Positions 20,417 through 29,169 of a DNA stretch of 64,000 nucleotides are shown here, piece after piece. The position numbers and the translations under genes are program-made. The stretch spans positions 1-64,000 of the forward strand of contig NZ_CRPU01000005.1 in the NCBI RefSeq assembly GCF_001096185.1. Reading direction: 5' to 3'. The DNA is from Streptococcus pneumoniae (GTDB lineage: Bacteria; Bacillota; Bacilli; Lactobacillales; Streptococcaceae). Numbering within the stretch: the first letter of the stretch is position 1; each line of letters begins with the position of its first letter. The notes under the pieces were generated by a model. It was given only the letters and a program-made list of their open reading frames with translations, searched no databases and was not told the origin of the DNA.

Positions 20417-20420
20417 AAAT

Positions 20421-20452
20421 AAAAAAACAGAACTAGCATGAACTAGTCCTGT
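20421..20452 (-). terminator. Terminator after metG
   Basis: Minus strand ACAGGACTAG, short loop, CTAGTTCTGT, then T7; one G-U pair. Confidence 0.8.
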
Positions 20453-20457
20453 CTATT

Positions 20458-22455
20458 TTACCCAATCACACTTCCGTTTGGTACAGCTGGATCAACTGTG
20501 AGAAGGGTTAATTGGCCATCATGTTCAGCTGATAAGATCATACCTTGGCTGACATATTTCTTCATCATTTTACGAGGTTTGAGGTTAGCAACGATTTGAA
20601 CTTTCTTGCCGACCAATTCTTGTTCATTTGGATAGTATTTTGCAATTCCTGAAAGGATTTGACGATCTTCACCATCACCTGCATCTAGGCGGAATTGAAG
20701 CAACTTATCTGAACCTTCTACTTTAGACACTTCTTTGACTTCTGCGACACGGATTTCGACCTTGTCAAAGTCTTCAAACTTGATTTCTTCCTTGTTTAGT
20801 TTGAGTTCAACTTCGTCTGGGTTCCACTCTTTTTCGACTGCTGGTTTGTTGCCTTCCATTTGTTCCTTGATATAGGCGATTTCTTCTTCCATATCCAAAC
20901 GTGGGAAGATCGGAGTTCCTTTAGCAACTACCGTTACACCTGCAGGGAAGTCAGCCAAGCTCAAGTTTTCAAGACTAGAAACTTCATCCAAGCCGAGTTG
21001 ATTTAAGACTGCACGACTGGTTTCCATCATAAATGGCTCAATCAAGTGAGCTACAACACGAAGACTGGCTGACAAGTGACTCATGACACTTGCTAATTGA
21101 TTGCGGAGTGCTTCATCCTTAGCCAAGACCCATGGAGCTGTCTCGTCGATGTATTTATTAGTACGAGAGATCAGAGTCCAGACTGCTTCAAGAGCACGTG
21201 GGTAGTCAACTGCTTCCATGTGTGTATGGTAGTCAGCGATTGATTGCTCTGCTACTTGAGCAAGAGCATTGTCAAACTCTGTTACACCCTCTACATAGGC
21301 TGGAATTTGTCCATCAAAATACTTGTTAATCATGGAAACCGTACGGTTGAGGAGGTTGCCAAGGTCATTAGCCAATTCATAGTTGATACGGCCGACATAG
21401 TCTTCAGGAGTAAAGGTTCCGTCTGAACCAACTGGAAGGCTACGCATGAGGTAGTAACGAAGTGGATCTAGTCCATAACGCTCTACCAACATTTCAGGGT
21501 AAACGACATTCCCTTTAGATTTAGACATTTTACCATCTTTCATGACAAACCAACCATGGGCAATCAAACGATCAGGTAATTTAACATCCAACATCATAAG
21601 AAGGATTGGCCAGTAGATAGAATGGAAGCGAAGGATGTCTTTCCCTACCATATGGAAGACTGTTCCATTCCAGAACTTGTCAAAGTTACTATGTTCGTCT
21701 TGACCGTAGCCAAGAGCTGTCGCATAGTTAAGAAGAGCATCAATCCAAACATAGACAACGTGCTTAGGATTTGATGGGACTGGCACACCCCAAGTAAAAG
21801 TTGTACGAGAAACTGCCAAGTCCTCTAAACCTGGTTCGATGAAGTTGCGAAGCATTTCATTCAGACGACCATCTGGAGTGATAAATTCAGGATGGGACTT
21901 GAAAAAGTCTACCAAACGATCTTGGTATTTGCTGAGGCGAAGGAAGTATGATTCTTCAGATACCCATTCAACCTCGTGACCTGATGGAGCAATACCGCCA
22001 GTCACATTTCCAGCTTCATCACGGAATACTTCCGCAAGCTGGCTTTCTGTAAAGAATTCCTCATCTGAAACTGAATACCAACCAGAGTATTCACCTAGGT
22101 AAATATCATCTTGAGCCAGCAAGCGTTCAAAGACTTGAGCCACTACTTTTTCGTGGTAGTCATCAGTTGTACGGATAAATTTATCGTATGAAATATTTAG
22201 TAATTGCCAGAGTTCTTTGACTCCAACTGCCATCCCATCAACATAGGCTTGTGGTGTAATGCCAGCTTCTTCTGCTTTTTGTTGAATCTTTTGACCATGC
22301 TCATCAAGACCTGTCAAATAAAAGACATCGTAGCCCATCAGGCGTTTGTAACGTGCTAGGACATCACAAGCGATGGTTGTGTAGGCAGAACCGATATGAA
22401 GTTTACCAGATGGGTAGTAAATCGGCGTTGTAATATAAAAATTCTTTTCAGACAT
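20458..22455 (-). CDS. metG: Methionyl-tRNA synthetase
   Basis: Class I synthetase charging tRNA-Met, 665 residues from ATG 22455 (AAAGGAA upstream; the longer frame adds 14 residues without support). Seen: HIGH-type motif [10 protein letters not shown] near the N-terminus, KMSKSKGN, and a C-terminal OB-fold tRNA-binding domain from about 560 ([20 protein letters not shown]). No zinc-knuckle Cys cluster is visible, as in Firmicute forms. Single gene with its own terminator. Confidence 0.97.
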   Translation of the reverse strand: MSEKNFYITTPIYYPSGKLHIGSAYTTIACDVLARYKRLMGYDVFYLTGLDEHGQKIQQKAEEAGITPQAYVDGMAVGVKELWQLLNISYDKFIRTTDDYHEKVVAQVFERLLAQDDIYLGEYSGWYSVSDEEFFTESQLAEVFRDEAGNVTGGIAPSGHEVEWVSEESYFLRLSKYQDRLVDFFKSHPEFITPDGRLNEMLRNFIEPGLEDLAVSRTTFTWGVPVPSNPKHVVYVWIDALLNYATALGYGQDEHSNFDKFWNGTVFHMVGKDILRFHSIYWPILLMMLDVKLPDRLIAHGWFVMKDGKMSKSKGNVVYPEMLVERYGLDPLRYYLMRSLPVGSDGTFTPEDYVGRINYELANDLGNLLNRTVSMINKYFDGQIPAYVEGVTEFDNALAQVAEQSIADYHTHMEAVDYPRALEAVWTLISRTNKYIDETAPWVLAKDEALRNQLASVMSHLSASLRVVAHLIEPFMMETSRAVLNQLGLDEVSSLENLSLADFPAGVTVVAKGTPIFPRLDMEEEIAYIKEQMEGNKPAVEKEWNPDEVELKLNKEEIKFEDFDKVEIRVAEVKEVSKVEGSDKLLQFRLDAGDGEDRQILSGIAKYYPNEQELVGKKVQIVANLKPRKMMKKYVSQGMILSAEHDGQLTLLTVDPAVPNGSVIG

Positions 22456-22547
22456 AATTTTTCCTTTCCAGGCAAATGAAACCTGTTTTTCTAACACTTC
22501 ATTATATCACATTTTTAAGGATTTTCTATAGGGAAATCCATACAAAA

Positions 22548-22573
22548 ACAAGATAGACAAGTGTCCATCTTGT
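22548..22573 (-). terminator. Terminator after the MacB-like exporter operon
   Basis: ACAAGAT (22548-22554) and ATCTTGT (22567-22573) with extended inner pairing; U-rich tail on the minus strand. Confidence 0.7.
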
Positions 22574-22578
22574 TGATC

Positions 22579-23838
22579 TTATTCATAACGAAGGGCTTCG
22601 ATTGGATCAAGTTTCGATGCCTTGTTGGCTGGCAAGACTCCAAAAATCATACCCACGCTAGCCGAAACTGCAAGACTAAATAGGGCAACTGGGATCGATA
22701 CTCCAACTTCTATACCCGTAATCAAACCTTGCAGTAACAAACCTGCTAAGGCAGTTAAACCACTTGCAATTGTCAAGCCAATCAAGCCACCTAACAAGGT
22801 CAAAATCATGGATTCAATCAAAAACTGGATTAAAATATTGGCACGCGTTGCACCCAAAGCCTTACGAAGACCAATCTCACGAGTGCGCTCTGTCACCGAA
22901 ACCAGCATGATGTTCATAACACCAGTTCCTCCAACAAAGAGGGAAATCCCTGCGATGGAACTGATAATCGTCGTCATAAAACTAAACGATTGTTGAATTT
23001 CTGCAAATGTAAGCGACTCATCTGCCACCTGATATTCTCCCTGTTGCAAGCCTGCAAGTTCTGTCATTTTTCGTGCCAGTTCTGGACCCAGAGTTGGAGT
23101 TAAACTGGTATCATTCACTCGAAAGACAATACTAGCTATTTCATCTACATTAAAATTCGCAGCAAGGGAGATATTGGTAGTAATAGGCAAGCCACCAAAC
23201 CCATATATTTTTGACCTTTTAGCCTCTGGACTAGTATAAACCCCAATGACTCGGTAACTAAAATCATTGACTTCTACAACCTTGTTAATAGCCTCTTGTG
23301 GAGAGCCAAATAAACTAATGGACAATTCCTCATCTAGCAAAATGACACTTGCAAACTCTTTGAAATCTTGCTCTCTTAGACTACGACCTGCAATAATTTC
23401 ATTCTTAACAGCGTCCATGTAAGTTCTGTTTCCACCTGTCAAATTAGCATTCTCAACCTTTTTATCTTGATAGGTCAAGATGGCATTCGTTGAATTGGTT
23501 ACATAGTAACTATCCACTCCCTTGAGTTTGGCTGCCTCCTTGACCCAAGATTCTTGCGGTTTTGGTGGTTCAACATGAACTTCCTCTTCTTTTCCAGAAA
23601 CCGTAAAAGCTGATTGTTTCTGAGTAAAAGACCCATCTTTACTTTTTTTAGGAGAGAAGAAGACGCTAATATTTTTCTGAGATTTGGTCATATCTTTATT
23701 GACTTGACGAGATAGGGAATCTCCCAAAGCCATAATCACAACAACCGATGAAACACCGATAATAATCCCAATCATGGTAAGCAAAGAACGCATCTTATGA
23801 GCCATGATAGATGAAAAGGCAAATTTCAGATTCTGCAT
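22579..23838 (-). CDS. MacB/FtsX-type ABC transporter permease
   Basis: 419 residues. Membrane span at about 20-40, a large extracytoplasmic domain (about 45-280), then three spans in the FtsX domain (near 285-310, 335-365, 380-405), with TREIGLRKALGATRANI between spans. Third gene of a membrane-fusion, ATPase, permease operon like MacAB or peptide-exporting ABC systems; in pneumococci the equivalent set has been linked to export of antimicrobial compounds. The cargo cannot be deduced here. Confidence 0.92.
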   Translation of the reverse strand: MQNLKFAFSSIMAHKMRSLLTMIGIIIGVSSVVVIMALGDSLSRQVNKDMTKSQKNISVFFSPKKSKDGSFTQKQSAFTVSGKEEEVHVEPPKPQESWVKEAAKLKGVDSYYVTNSTNAILTYQDKKVENANLTGGNRTYMDAVKNEIIAGRSLREQDFKEFASVILLDEELSISLFGSPQEAINKVVEVNDFSYRVIGVYTSPEAKRSKIYGFGGLPITTNISLAANFNVDEIASIVFRVNDTSLTPTLGPELARKMTELAGLQQGEYQVADESLTFAEIQQSFSFMTTIISSIAGISLFVGGTGVMNIMLVSVTERTREIGLRKALGATRANILIQFLIESMILTLLGGLIGLTIASGLTALAGLLLQGLITGIEVGVSIPVALFSLAVSASVGMIFGVLPANKASKLDPIEALRYE

Positions 23839-23839
23839 C

Positions 23840-24541
23840 TTAGTTTTCCTCCTTTTCTAACTGAGCACTATCAGATGAAATAACTCCATCGCGAATGACA
23901 ATCTGACGTTTGGCATAAGCAGCTATTTCAGGCTCATGCGTTACCATGATAATGGTTTTTCCTTCTTTATTCAAATCAACCAATAGTTGCATAATTTGGT
24001 TACCTGTTTTGGTATCCAAGGCTCCTGTCGGTTCGTCTGCTAGGATAATAGAAGGATTGTTTACCAAGGCACGCGCAATAGCCACACGTTGCTTTTGACC
24101 ACCAGATAATTCTGAAGGCAAATGGTGACTACGTTCGGTCAATTCAACCTTATCTAGATATTCCTCAGCCAACTTGCGACGTTTTGAAGACGAAACTCCT
24201 GCATAAATCAAGGGCAATTCTACATTTTGCAGAGCATTGAGTTTGGATAGAAGAAAGAACTGCTGAAAGACAAAACCGATTTGTTGGTTGCGGACCTTGG
24301 CTAGTTGTTTTTCACCTAGTCCAGCCACTTCTTGACCTTCAAGATAATACTCTCCACTGGTTGGTGTATCCAACATGCCAATCGTATTCATCAGAGTGGA
24401 CTTACCCGAACCAGATGGTCCCATGATAGCAACGAATTCACCCTCATTCACTTCTAGGTTGATATTTTTGAGAACCTGCAGTTCTTGGTCACCGTTACGG
24501 TAGCTTCTGCAGATATTTTTTAGACTAATTAGTTGCTTCAT
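23840..24541 (-). CDS. ABC transporter ATP-binding protein (MacB/LolD type)
   Basis: 233-residue ATPase: Walker A GPSGSGKST, Q-loop FVFQQFFLLS, signature LSGGQKQRVAIARAL, Walker B IILADEPTGALD, His switch VTHEPE. Its first codons overlap the membrane-fusion gene by 17 bases, and one base separates its stop from the permease start, so the three are one operon. Confidence 0.95.
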   Translation of the reverse strand: MKQLISLKNICRSYRNGDQELQVLKNINLEVNEGEFVAIMGPSGSGKSTLMNTIGMLDTPTSGEYYLEGQEVAGLGEKQLAKVRNQQIGFVFQQFFLLSKLNALQNVELPLIYAGVSSSKRRKLAEEYLDKVELTERSHHLPSELSGGQKQRVAIARALVNNPSIILADEPTGALDTKTGNQIMQLLVDLNKEGKTIIMVTHEPEIAAYAKRQIVIRDGVISSDSAQLEKEEN

Positions 24542-25730
24542 CAGCCTTCACCTCTTTTCCTTCTTCCAAGGAAGACGTTGGATTACTGATGACCTTGACT
24601 CCATTTGTCAGACCTGAAGTGATTTCTTGGTTGTCTGCATCAGCATTGCCCAAACCAACTTCCACTTTCTTGGCCTTTTTCTGCTCGTCAAGCACCCAGA
24701 CATAGTTCTTATCATTTTCAGTCACAACACTTGTTAGAGGAACCAAAATGGCTTTACTCTTATTCTTGACCTCAACACTTACTGAGAATCCTTGTTTCAA
24801 ATCACCGATTTCACTTGTAACATCAATAGTATATGGATATTTAGAGCCAGAATTACCGCCTGCTGCTACAGCTGTACTTGCTGCTTCACCATTGTTTTTA
24901 GGATAGTCAGAAATATAGCTTAATTTCCCAGTCCATTTTTTATCAGGATACACTTTAGAAGTAAAAGTTACTTCTTGACCTACAGATAGGTTGGCGAGGT
25001 TATATTCAGACAGTTCTCCCTTAACTTGCAAGTTTTCATTACTTACGACATGAACGACTACTTGGCTAGCTCCTGTTGGAGATTTAGAAACATTGTGGTT
25101 GACTTCGACCACAGTTCCCTCTAGGGTACTGAGAACCGTCATTGCATCTAACTGACTTTGAGCCTTACTTAATTGTGCTGCTGCATCTGCACGAGCATCA
25201 CGGGCATCACCCAACTGAGCGTCAATAGAAGCAACAGAATTTCCAGCCACTGGAGTTGGACTTTGCACCGTTGCATCTTCTCCTCCTGCTGGCGCAGAGG
25301 CTTGAGGAGCCGGAGCTGAAGCGGCTTCATTTCGTGCTTGATTGAGTTCATTGATATGACGATCTGCCTTAGCGACTGCTCGGCTAGCTGAATCATAGGC
25401 CGCCTGCGCTTCTGAACTACTGTACTTGACTAAAGCCTGCCCTTCGCTGACCTTATCCCCCACAGAAACAAGGATTTCATCTAAATCTCCCTTGCTAGCA
25501 TCAAAATAAACGTATTGTTCATTTTTTGCCGTTACTGTTCCTGACAATAAAACCGACGAAGCAACAGTTCCCTCTTTTGCCACTACTAGATGTGGCGTTT
25601 CATCCTTAACATCGGTTTGTGAGGGTTGTCTAAAGAGCAAGATGCCCCCAGCACCCAATACAACTACACTTGCAGCACCAATTGCTGCATACAATTGCCA
25701 CTTTTTAGCTTTACCATTCTTTTTCTTCAT
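24525..25730 (-). CDS. Membrane-fusion / HlyD-type efflux adaptor
   Basis: 401-residue adaptor. One N-terminal span (about 11-30), a beta-barrel/lipoyl half-motif (EGTVASSVLLSGTV, DEILVSVGDKVSEGQAL), an Ala/Gln-rich coiled-coil hairpin (about 105-195) interrupted by a Pro/Ala-rich insert, and the second lipoyl half (VLSTLEGTVVEVNHNV). In a Gram-positive it would bridge the permease across the wall side of the membrane. First gene of the exporter operon; AAGGAG precedes ATG 25730. Confidence 0.9.
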   Translation of the reverse strand: MKKKNGKAKKWQLYAAIGAASVVVLGAGGILLFRQPSQTDVKDETPHLVVAKEGTVASSVLLSGTVTAKNEQYVYFDASKGDLDEILVSVGDKVSEGQALVKYSSSEAQAAYDSASRAVAKADRHINELNQARNEAASAPAPQASAPAGGEDATVQSPTPVAGNSVASIDAQLGDARDARADAAAQLSKAQSQLDAMTVLSTLEGTVVEVNHNVSKSPTGASQVVVHVVSNENLQVKGELSEYNLANLSVGQEVTFTSKVYPDKKWTGKLSYISDYPKNNGEAASTAVAAGGNSGSKYPYTIDVTSEIGDLKQGFSVSVEVKNKSKAILVPLTSVVTENDKNYVWVLDEQKKAKKVEVGLGNADADNQEITSGLTNGVKVISNPTSSLEEGKEVKADEATN

Positions 25731-25765
25731 AATGAAACTCCTTTTCTTTGTTACAATACTTTGCT

Positions 25766-25794
25766 ATTATACCAGATTTCCCTCCAGCAAACAA
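25766..25794 (-). promoter_or_regulatory. Proximal promoter of the exporter operon
   Basis: TTGTTT (25789-25794), 17-bp spacer, TATAAT (25766-25771, TGG extension). Confidence 0.6.
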
Positions 25795-25860
25795 TGCAGT
25801 TCAGATGGAAATAATGACAGTTCAGGATTAAACAATCGTTCGGAAATTCTCCTTTTCTGT

Positions 25861-25908
25861 TGTACTAGTTATATAATACATTATTTTGACTTATTTTGCA
25901 AGCCTTTT
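25861..25908 (-). promoter_or_regulatory. Distal exporter promoter with a 20-bp dyad over the -10
   Basis: Minus strand TTGCAA, 17 bases, TATTAT. The -10 lies inside an imperfect palindrome (25861-25880, TGTA and TACA outer arms, 14 of 20 positions symmetric) resembling operators of GntR/YtrA-type repressors that govern drug-efflux ABC genes. No such regulator is next to it. The leader RNA could encode a 22-residue peptide (25767-25835, TTG start) but its ribosome site is badly spaced. Confidence 0.4.
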
Positions 25909-25935
25909 CTTTAAATTTTTGAACGTAGCAGATTT

Positions 25936-25964
25936 TTGCAATCAAATCAAAAAAAAGATAGAAT
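25936..25964 (+). promoter_or_regulatory. gor promoter
   Basis: TTGCAA (25936-25941), 17-bp spacer, TAGAAT (25959-25964); about 54 bases to the gor ATG. Confidence 0.6.
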
Positions 25965-26017
25965 ATGACTATCAAAAATGACACTCTACCATTTAAAAGA
26001 GTATAAAGGAGTTTTCA

Positions 26018-27364
26018 ATGAAAGAATACGATATCATTGCTATCGGTGGAGGTAGCGGAGGAATTGCTACCATGAACCGTGCTGGTGAACACGGAGCCAA
26101 AGCGGCCGTTATTGAGGAAAATAAATTAGGTGGAACCTGTGTCAACGTCGGCTGCGTTCCTAAAAAAATCATGTGGTACGGAGCACAAATCGGTGAGACT
26201 TTCCATCAATTTGGAGAAGACTACGGCTTTAAGACTACTGATCTTAACTTTGACTTTGCTACCCTACGTCGTAATCGTGAAGCCTACATCGATCGCGCTC
26301 GTTCTTCTTATGATGGCAGTTTTAAACGTAACGGTGTAGACTTGATTGAAGGTCATGCTGAATTTGTAGATTCTCATACTGTCAGCGTAAATGGTGAACT
26401 GATTCGTGCTAAACATATCGTGATTGCTACTGGTGCCCATCCAAGTATTCCAAATATTCCTGGTGCTGAGCTAGGTGGCTCTTCTGATGATGTATTTGCT
26501 TGGGAAGAATTGCCAGAGTCAGTTGCTATTCTAGGCGCGGGTTATATCGCCGTTGAATTGGCTGGCATGCTCCACACTTTTGGTGTCAAGACAGACCTCT
26601 TTGTTCGCCGCGATCGTCCTTTACGTGGTTTTGATTCTTACATCGTTGAAGGTTTGGTCAAGGAAATGGAAAGAACAAACTTGCCACTTCATACTCACAA
26701 AGTCCCTGCCAAGTTAGAAAAAACTGCTGAGGGCATTACCATTCATTTCGAAGATGGTACTAGTCACACAGCTAGCCAAGTTATCTGGGCTACGGGTCGA
26801 CGTCCAAACGTTAAGGGATTGCAACTTGAAAAAGCTGGAGTAACTCTGAACGAACGTGGCTTTATCCAAGTGGATGAATACCAAAATACTGTTGTTGAGG
26901 GAATCTACGCTCTAGGTGATGTAACAGGTGAAAAAGAACTGACTCCAGTTGCTATCAAGGCTGGACGTACTTTGTCTGAACGTCTCTTTAACGGAAAAAC
27001 AACTGCAAAAATGGACTACTCAACTATTCCAACAGTTGTCTTTTCACACCCTTCTATCGGAACGGTTGGATTGACAGAAGAGCAAGCTATTAAAGAATAC
27101 GGTCAAGACAAAATCAAGGTTTACAAATCAAGCTTTGCATCTATGTACTCTGCCGTTACCAGCAACCGTCAAGAAACTCGTTTCAAATTGATAACAGCTG
27201 GTTCAGAAGAAAAAGTTGTCGGACTTCATGGAATTGGCTATGGTGTTGATGAAATGATTCAAGGATTTGCTGTTGCTATCAAAATGGGAGCAACCAAGGC
27301 TGACTTTGATGCAACTGTGGCGATTCACCCAACTGCATCTGAAGAATTTGTAACCATGCGTTAA
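26018..27364 (+). CDS. gor: Glutathione-disulfide reductase
   Basis: FAD-dependent NADPH:GSSG reductase, 448 residues. FAD motif [12 protein letters not shown] (10-15), redox-active [13 protein letters not shown] (Cys41, Cys46), NADPH fold [13 protein letters not shown] with Arg residues VRRDRPLR typical of NADPH use, and C-terminal [12 protein letters not shown] with the proton-relay His. Pneumococci import glutathione, so this keeps the imported pool reduced. AAAGGAG precedes ATG; monocistronic with a terminator. Confidence 0.96.
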   Translation: MKEYDIIAIGGGSGGIATMNRAGEHGAKAAVIEENKLGGTCVNVGCVPKKIMWYGAQIGETFHQFGEDYGFKTTDLNFDFATLRRNREAYIDRARSSYDGSFKRNGVDLIEGHAEFVDSHTVSVNGELIRAKHIVIATGAHPSIPNIPGAELGGSSDDVFAWEELPESVAILGAGYIAVELAGMLHTFGVKTDLFVRRDRPLRGFDSYIVEGLVKEMERTNLPLHTHKVPAKLEKTAEGITIHFEDGTSHTASQVIWATGRRPNVKGLQLEKAGVTLNERGFIQVDEYQNTVVEGIYALGDVTGEKELTPVAIKAGRTLSERLFNGKTTAKMDYSTIPTVVFSHPSIGTVGLTEEQAIKEYGQDKIKVYKSSFASMYSAVTSNRQETRFKLITAGSEEKVVGLHGIGYGVDEMIQGFAVAIKMGATKADFDATVAIHPTASEEFVTMR

Positions 27365-27372
27365 TCGAAATA

Positions 27373-27404
27373 AAAGAAGCTGATACAACTGTGTCTGCTT
27401 CTTT
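27373..27404 (+). terminator. Terminator after gor
   Basis: AAAGAAGC (27373-27380) pairs with GCTTCTTT (27397-27404), inner GATACA/TGTGTC partial pairing, then T tract. Confidence 0.85.
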
Positions 27405-27498
27405 TTTGATGTTTTCAAATCAACAAAACAATTACCCACCTTAACCAGTAAGCAAAATCGGCCGTTACAATTTTTGTTACCTCGTTTTTAAAAATTGG

Positions 27499-27558
27499 TT
27501 GACAATAATTCCTCTATGAGTATAATAGTTACTATACATCAGAAAAGAGGTTAACTAT
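27499..27558 (+). promoter_or_regulatory. bioY promoter with BirA-like dyad
   Basis: TTGACA (27499-27504), 16-bp spacer, TATAAT (27521-27526). An inverted repeat ATAGTTA (27525-27531) / TAACTAT (27552-27558), separated by 20 bases, lies from the -10 to the start codon; the right arm reads GGTTAACTAT, close to biotin-repressor half-sites. Confidence 0.5.
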
Positions 27559-27559
27559 T

Positions 27560-28096
27560 TTGAAAAAAGCTCACGTTTATGCTATCCCTGCTATTGGGGC
27601 TGCTCTCATTGCTGTTTTGGCACAAATCAGTCTTCCAATTGGACCTGTTCCCTTCACTCTGCAAAACTTTGCAATCGGCTTGATTGCTACTGTCTTTAGA
27701 CCGAGAGAGGCTGTACTTTCTGTTGGACTCTATCTTCTTCTAGGTGCTATCGGTCTTCCTGTCTTTGCAGGAGGTGGAGCTGGTTTTCAGGCTTTAGTTG
27801 GCCCTACTGCAGGCTATCTTTGGTTTTATCTTGTTTACTCTGGACTCACTTCCTCTCTAACCAACAGCAAGAGCGGGATTGTCAATATTTTTCTTGCAAA
27901 CCTCTTGGGTGATGCCCTTGTCTTTGTTGGTGGGATTATTGGATTGCATTTCCTAGCTGGAATGCCATTTGAAAAAGCTCTTGTTGTGGGGGTATTTCCC
28001 TTTATCATCCCAGATCTTGGTAAAATTATTGCCATTAGTATTATTAGCCGTCCCCTACTTCAACGCCTTAAAAATCAGTCATACTTTGCTAACTAA
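27560..28096 (+). CDS. bioY: Biotin transporter S component BioY
   Basis: 178-residue six-span substrate-binding component of an ECF transporter; it captures biotin and uses the shared EcfAAT module encoded elsewhere. Signature GARAG/PVFAGGGAGFQALVGPTAGYLWF matches the BioY ligand loop. The start is TTG at 27560, with AGAGG upstream. Its candidate BirA operator implies repression when biotin is sufficient. Confidence 0.95.
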   Translation: MKKAHVYAIPAIGAALIAVLAQISLPIGPVPFTLQNFAIGLIATVFRPREAVLSVGLYLLLGAIGLPVFAGGGAGFQALVGPTAGYLWFYLVYSGLTSSLTNSKSGIVNIFLANLLGDALVFVGGIIGLHFLAGMPFEKALVVGVFPFIIPDLGKIIAISIISRPLLQRLKNQSYFAN

Positions 28097-28131
28097 AAAA
28101 GGATATCGAGTTGTCATGACTCAGTATCCTT
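28096..28131 (+). terminator. Terminator after bioY
   Basis: AAAAGGATATCGAGT and ACTCAGTATCCTTTT pair with one bulge either side, then TCTTTTATTTT. Confidence 0.8.
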
Positions 28132-28154
28132 TTCTTTTATTTTATTTTGACAAC

Positions 28155-28370
28155 TTAGTTGCCTTTAAAGGCATCCACCATCGTTTGAAATTCTTCATTG
28201 GAGAGAGTAATTCCTTTGCCCATTTTAGTATGATCTGGGCTCCAAGCACGAATATCAAACTTTGCAGGGGCACCATTAAAGCTCACACGGTTGATTTCCT
28301 TGGTCCAACCTTTTTCGTTTTCAGAAAGAGTCAACAAGTGCTCTTCAATTTCAAATGTAAATTCTGCCAT
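28155..28370 (-). CDS. PC4/YdbC-like single-stranded DNA-binding protein, competence-associated
   Basis: 71-residue protein with the YdbC/transcriptional-coactivator p15 (PC4) fold, whose lactococcal homologue dimerises and binds ssDNA. Seen: MAEFTFEIEEHLLTLSENEKGWTKEINRVSFNGAPAKFDIRAWSPDHTKMGKGITLSNEEF, with the Lys/Trp/Arg surface typical of the family. AAAGGAG precedes the ATG. The promoter is a sigma-X com-box, so expression in competence and a role with incoming single strands are likely. Transcribed alone. Confidence 0.88.
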   Translation of the reverse strand: MAEFTFEIEEHLLTLSENEKGWTKEINRVSFNGAPAKFDIRAWSPDHTKMGKGITLSNEEFQTMVDAFKGN

Positions 28371-28400
28371 TTTCTTCTCCTTTTTTAGCTTTCATCTGAT

Positions 28401-28408
28401 TATTCGTA
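28401..28408 (-). promoter_or_regulatory. Com-box (SigX) promoter of the YdbC-like gene
   Basis: TACGAATA on the minus strand, 30 bases upstream of ATG 28370, the exact core of the competence sigma factor promoter; no sigma-A -35 is present at the right distance. From memory the pneumococcal orthologue is listed among late competence genes. Confidence 0.75.
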
Positions 28409-28468
28409 AAATCTTGTAGATTTTAGGAAAATTTTATATAATATTGATATAAAAGAAGGGAGGCCAAT

Positions 28469-28789
28469 ATGAGACATAAATTCCAGCAAGTTCTAGGTAA
28501 AATACATGACTTTTTAAATGGACATGACCAACCTGACCAGACTGAAAGCAACTCCCTTACAGCCACTATTGAAGAGGCTATCCAGAAACAAACCGCTGTT
28601 CACCTTATCTTGTCTGAGACAAGCTTTACAGGTGACATCATCAAATATGATCAGCAAGGCCAGCAAATTATCGTGAAAAATTTTGCCAAAAATGTGAGCC
28701 GGATTATCCGTATAAGCGATATTCAACGCCTGCGATTTGTCCCTTCAACCGTCCAAACAGCCCAAAAAAATAGATTTAAGAAAGAGTGA
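28469..28789 (+). CDS. Conserved small hypothetical protein (possible YolD/Sm-like)
   Basis: 106-residue soluble protein not confidently recognised. N-terminal amphipathic helix (MRHKFQQVLGKIHDFLNG), acidic linker, then a compact beta-rich stretch LILSETSFTGDIIKYDQQGQ and VSRIIRISDIQRLRF resembling YolD- or Sm-like barrels seen in small regulatory proteins. Ends basic (KNRFKKE). Strong ribosome site AAGGGAGG; divergent from the com-box gene. Confidence 0.7.
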   Translation: MRHKFQQVLGKIHDFLNGHDQPDQTESNSLTATIEEAIQKQTAVHLILSETSFTGDIIKYDQQGQQIIVKNFAKNVSRIIRISDIQRLRFVPSTVQTAQKNRFKKE

Positions 28790-28815
28790 GATGTAGTTGC
28801 TTCATCCCACTCTTT
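28781..28815. terminator. Convergent terminator
   Basis: AAAGAGTGAGATG (28781-28793) pairs with CATCCCACTCTTT (28803-28815) with one mismatch; serves both the + gene and the ATP-cone gene. Confidence 0.85.
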
Positions 28816-28819
28816 TTTC

Positions 28820-29158
28820 TTAGCGAATTTGTTCAAAATGTAAATGAACTGCGATATGATCTCCATAACCACTTCTTTCCAAGTCACGTTGTAAACGATA
28901 GGAAATGTAGTGTTCTGCAATGGTAATGTAACCTGCACCCAGTAAACGATGTTCAACCATAGACTGAATCATGCTAATGGTAGCACGTTCCACCTTGGCT
29001 TCTTCCAAATCCAAAACCACTTTCTTAGTGACTTGTGCAAGGTTTTGACGTAAATCATCTGTCAATACATAGACAGTCTGGGCTGCCTTTAAGATAGCTT
29101 GGTAAATCTTATCTGGATTAAATTCAGCAATTTCTCCATCACGTTTGATTACTTGCAT
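28820..29158 (-). CDS. Stand-alone ATP-cone domain protein
   Basis: 112 residues almost wholly an ATP-cone: MQVIKRDGEIAEFNPDKIYQAILKA, VLDLEEAKVERATISMIQSMVEHRL, IAEHYISYRLQRD. This domain binds ATP/dATP and normally regulates ribonucleotide reductases or NrdR, but neither catalytic domain nor a zinc ribbon is attached. It may act in trans as a nucleotide sensor. AAAGGAG at ATG 29158; 11 bases below trmD, probably the end of that operon. Confidence 0.82.
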   Translation of the reverse strand: MQVIKRDGEIAEFNPDKIYQAILKAAQTVYVLTDDLRQNLAQVTKKVVLDLEEAKVERATISMIQSMVEHRLLGAGYITIAEHYISYRLQRDLERSGYGDHIAVHLHFEQIR

Positions 29159-29169
29159 AGGTATCTCCT

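Noticed and set aside
25767-25835. Confident annotation of a 22-residue leader peptide
   Set aside because: The AGGAG is 13 bases from a TTG start and nothing supports translation, so it is only mentioned.
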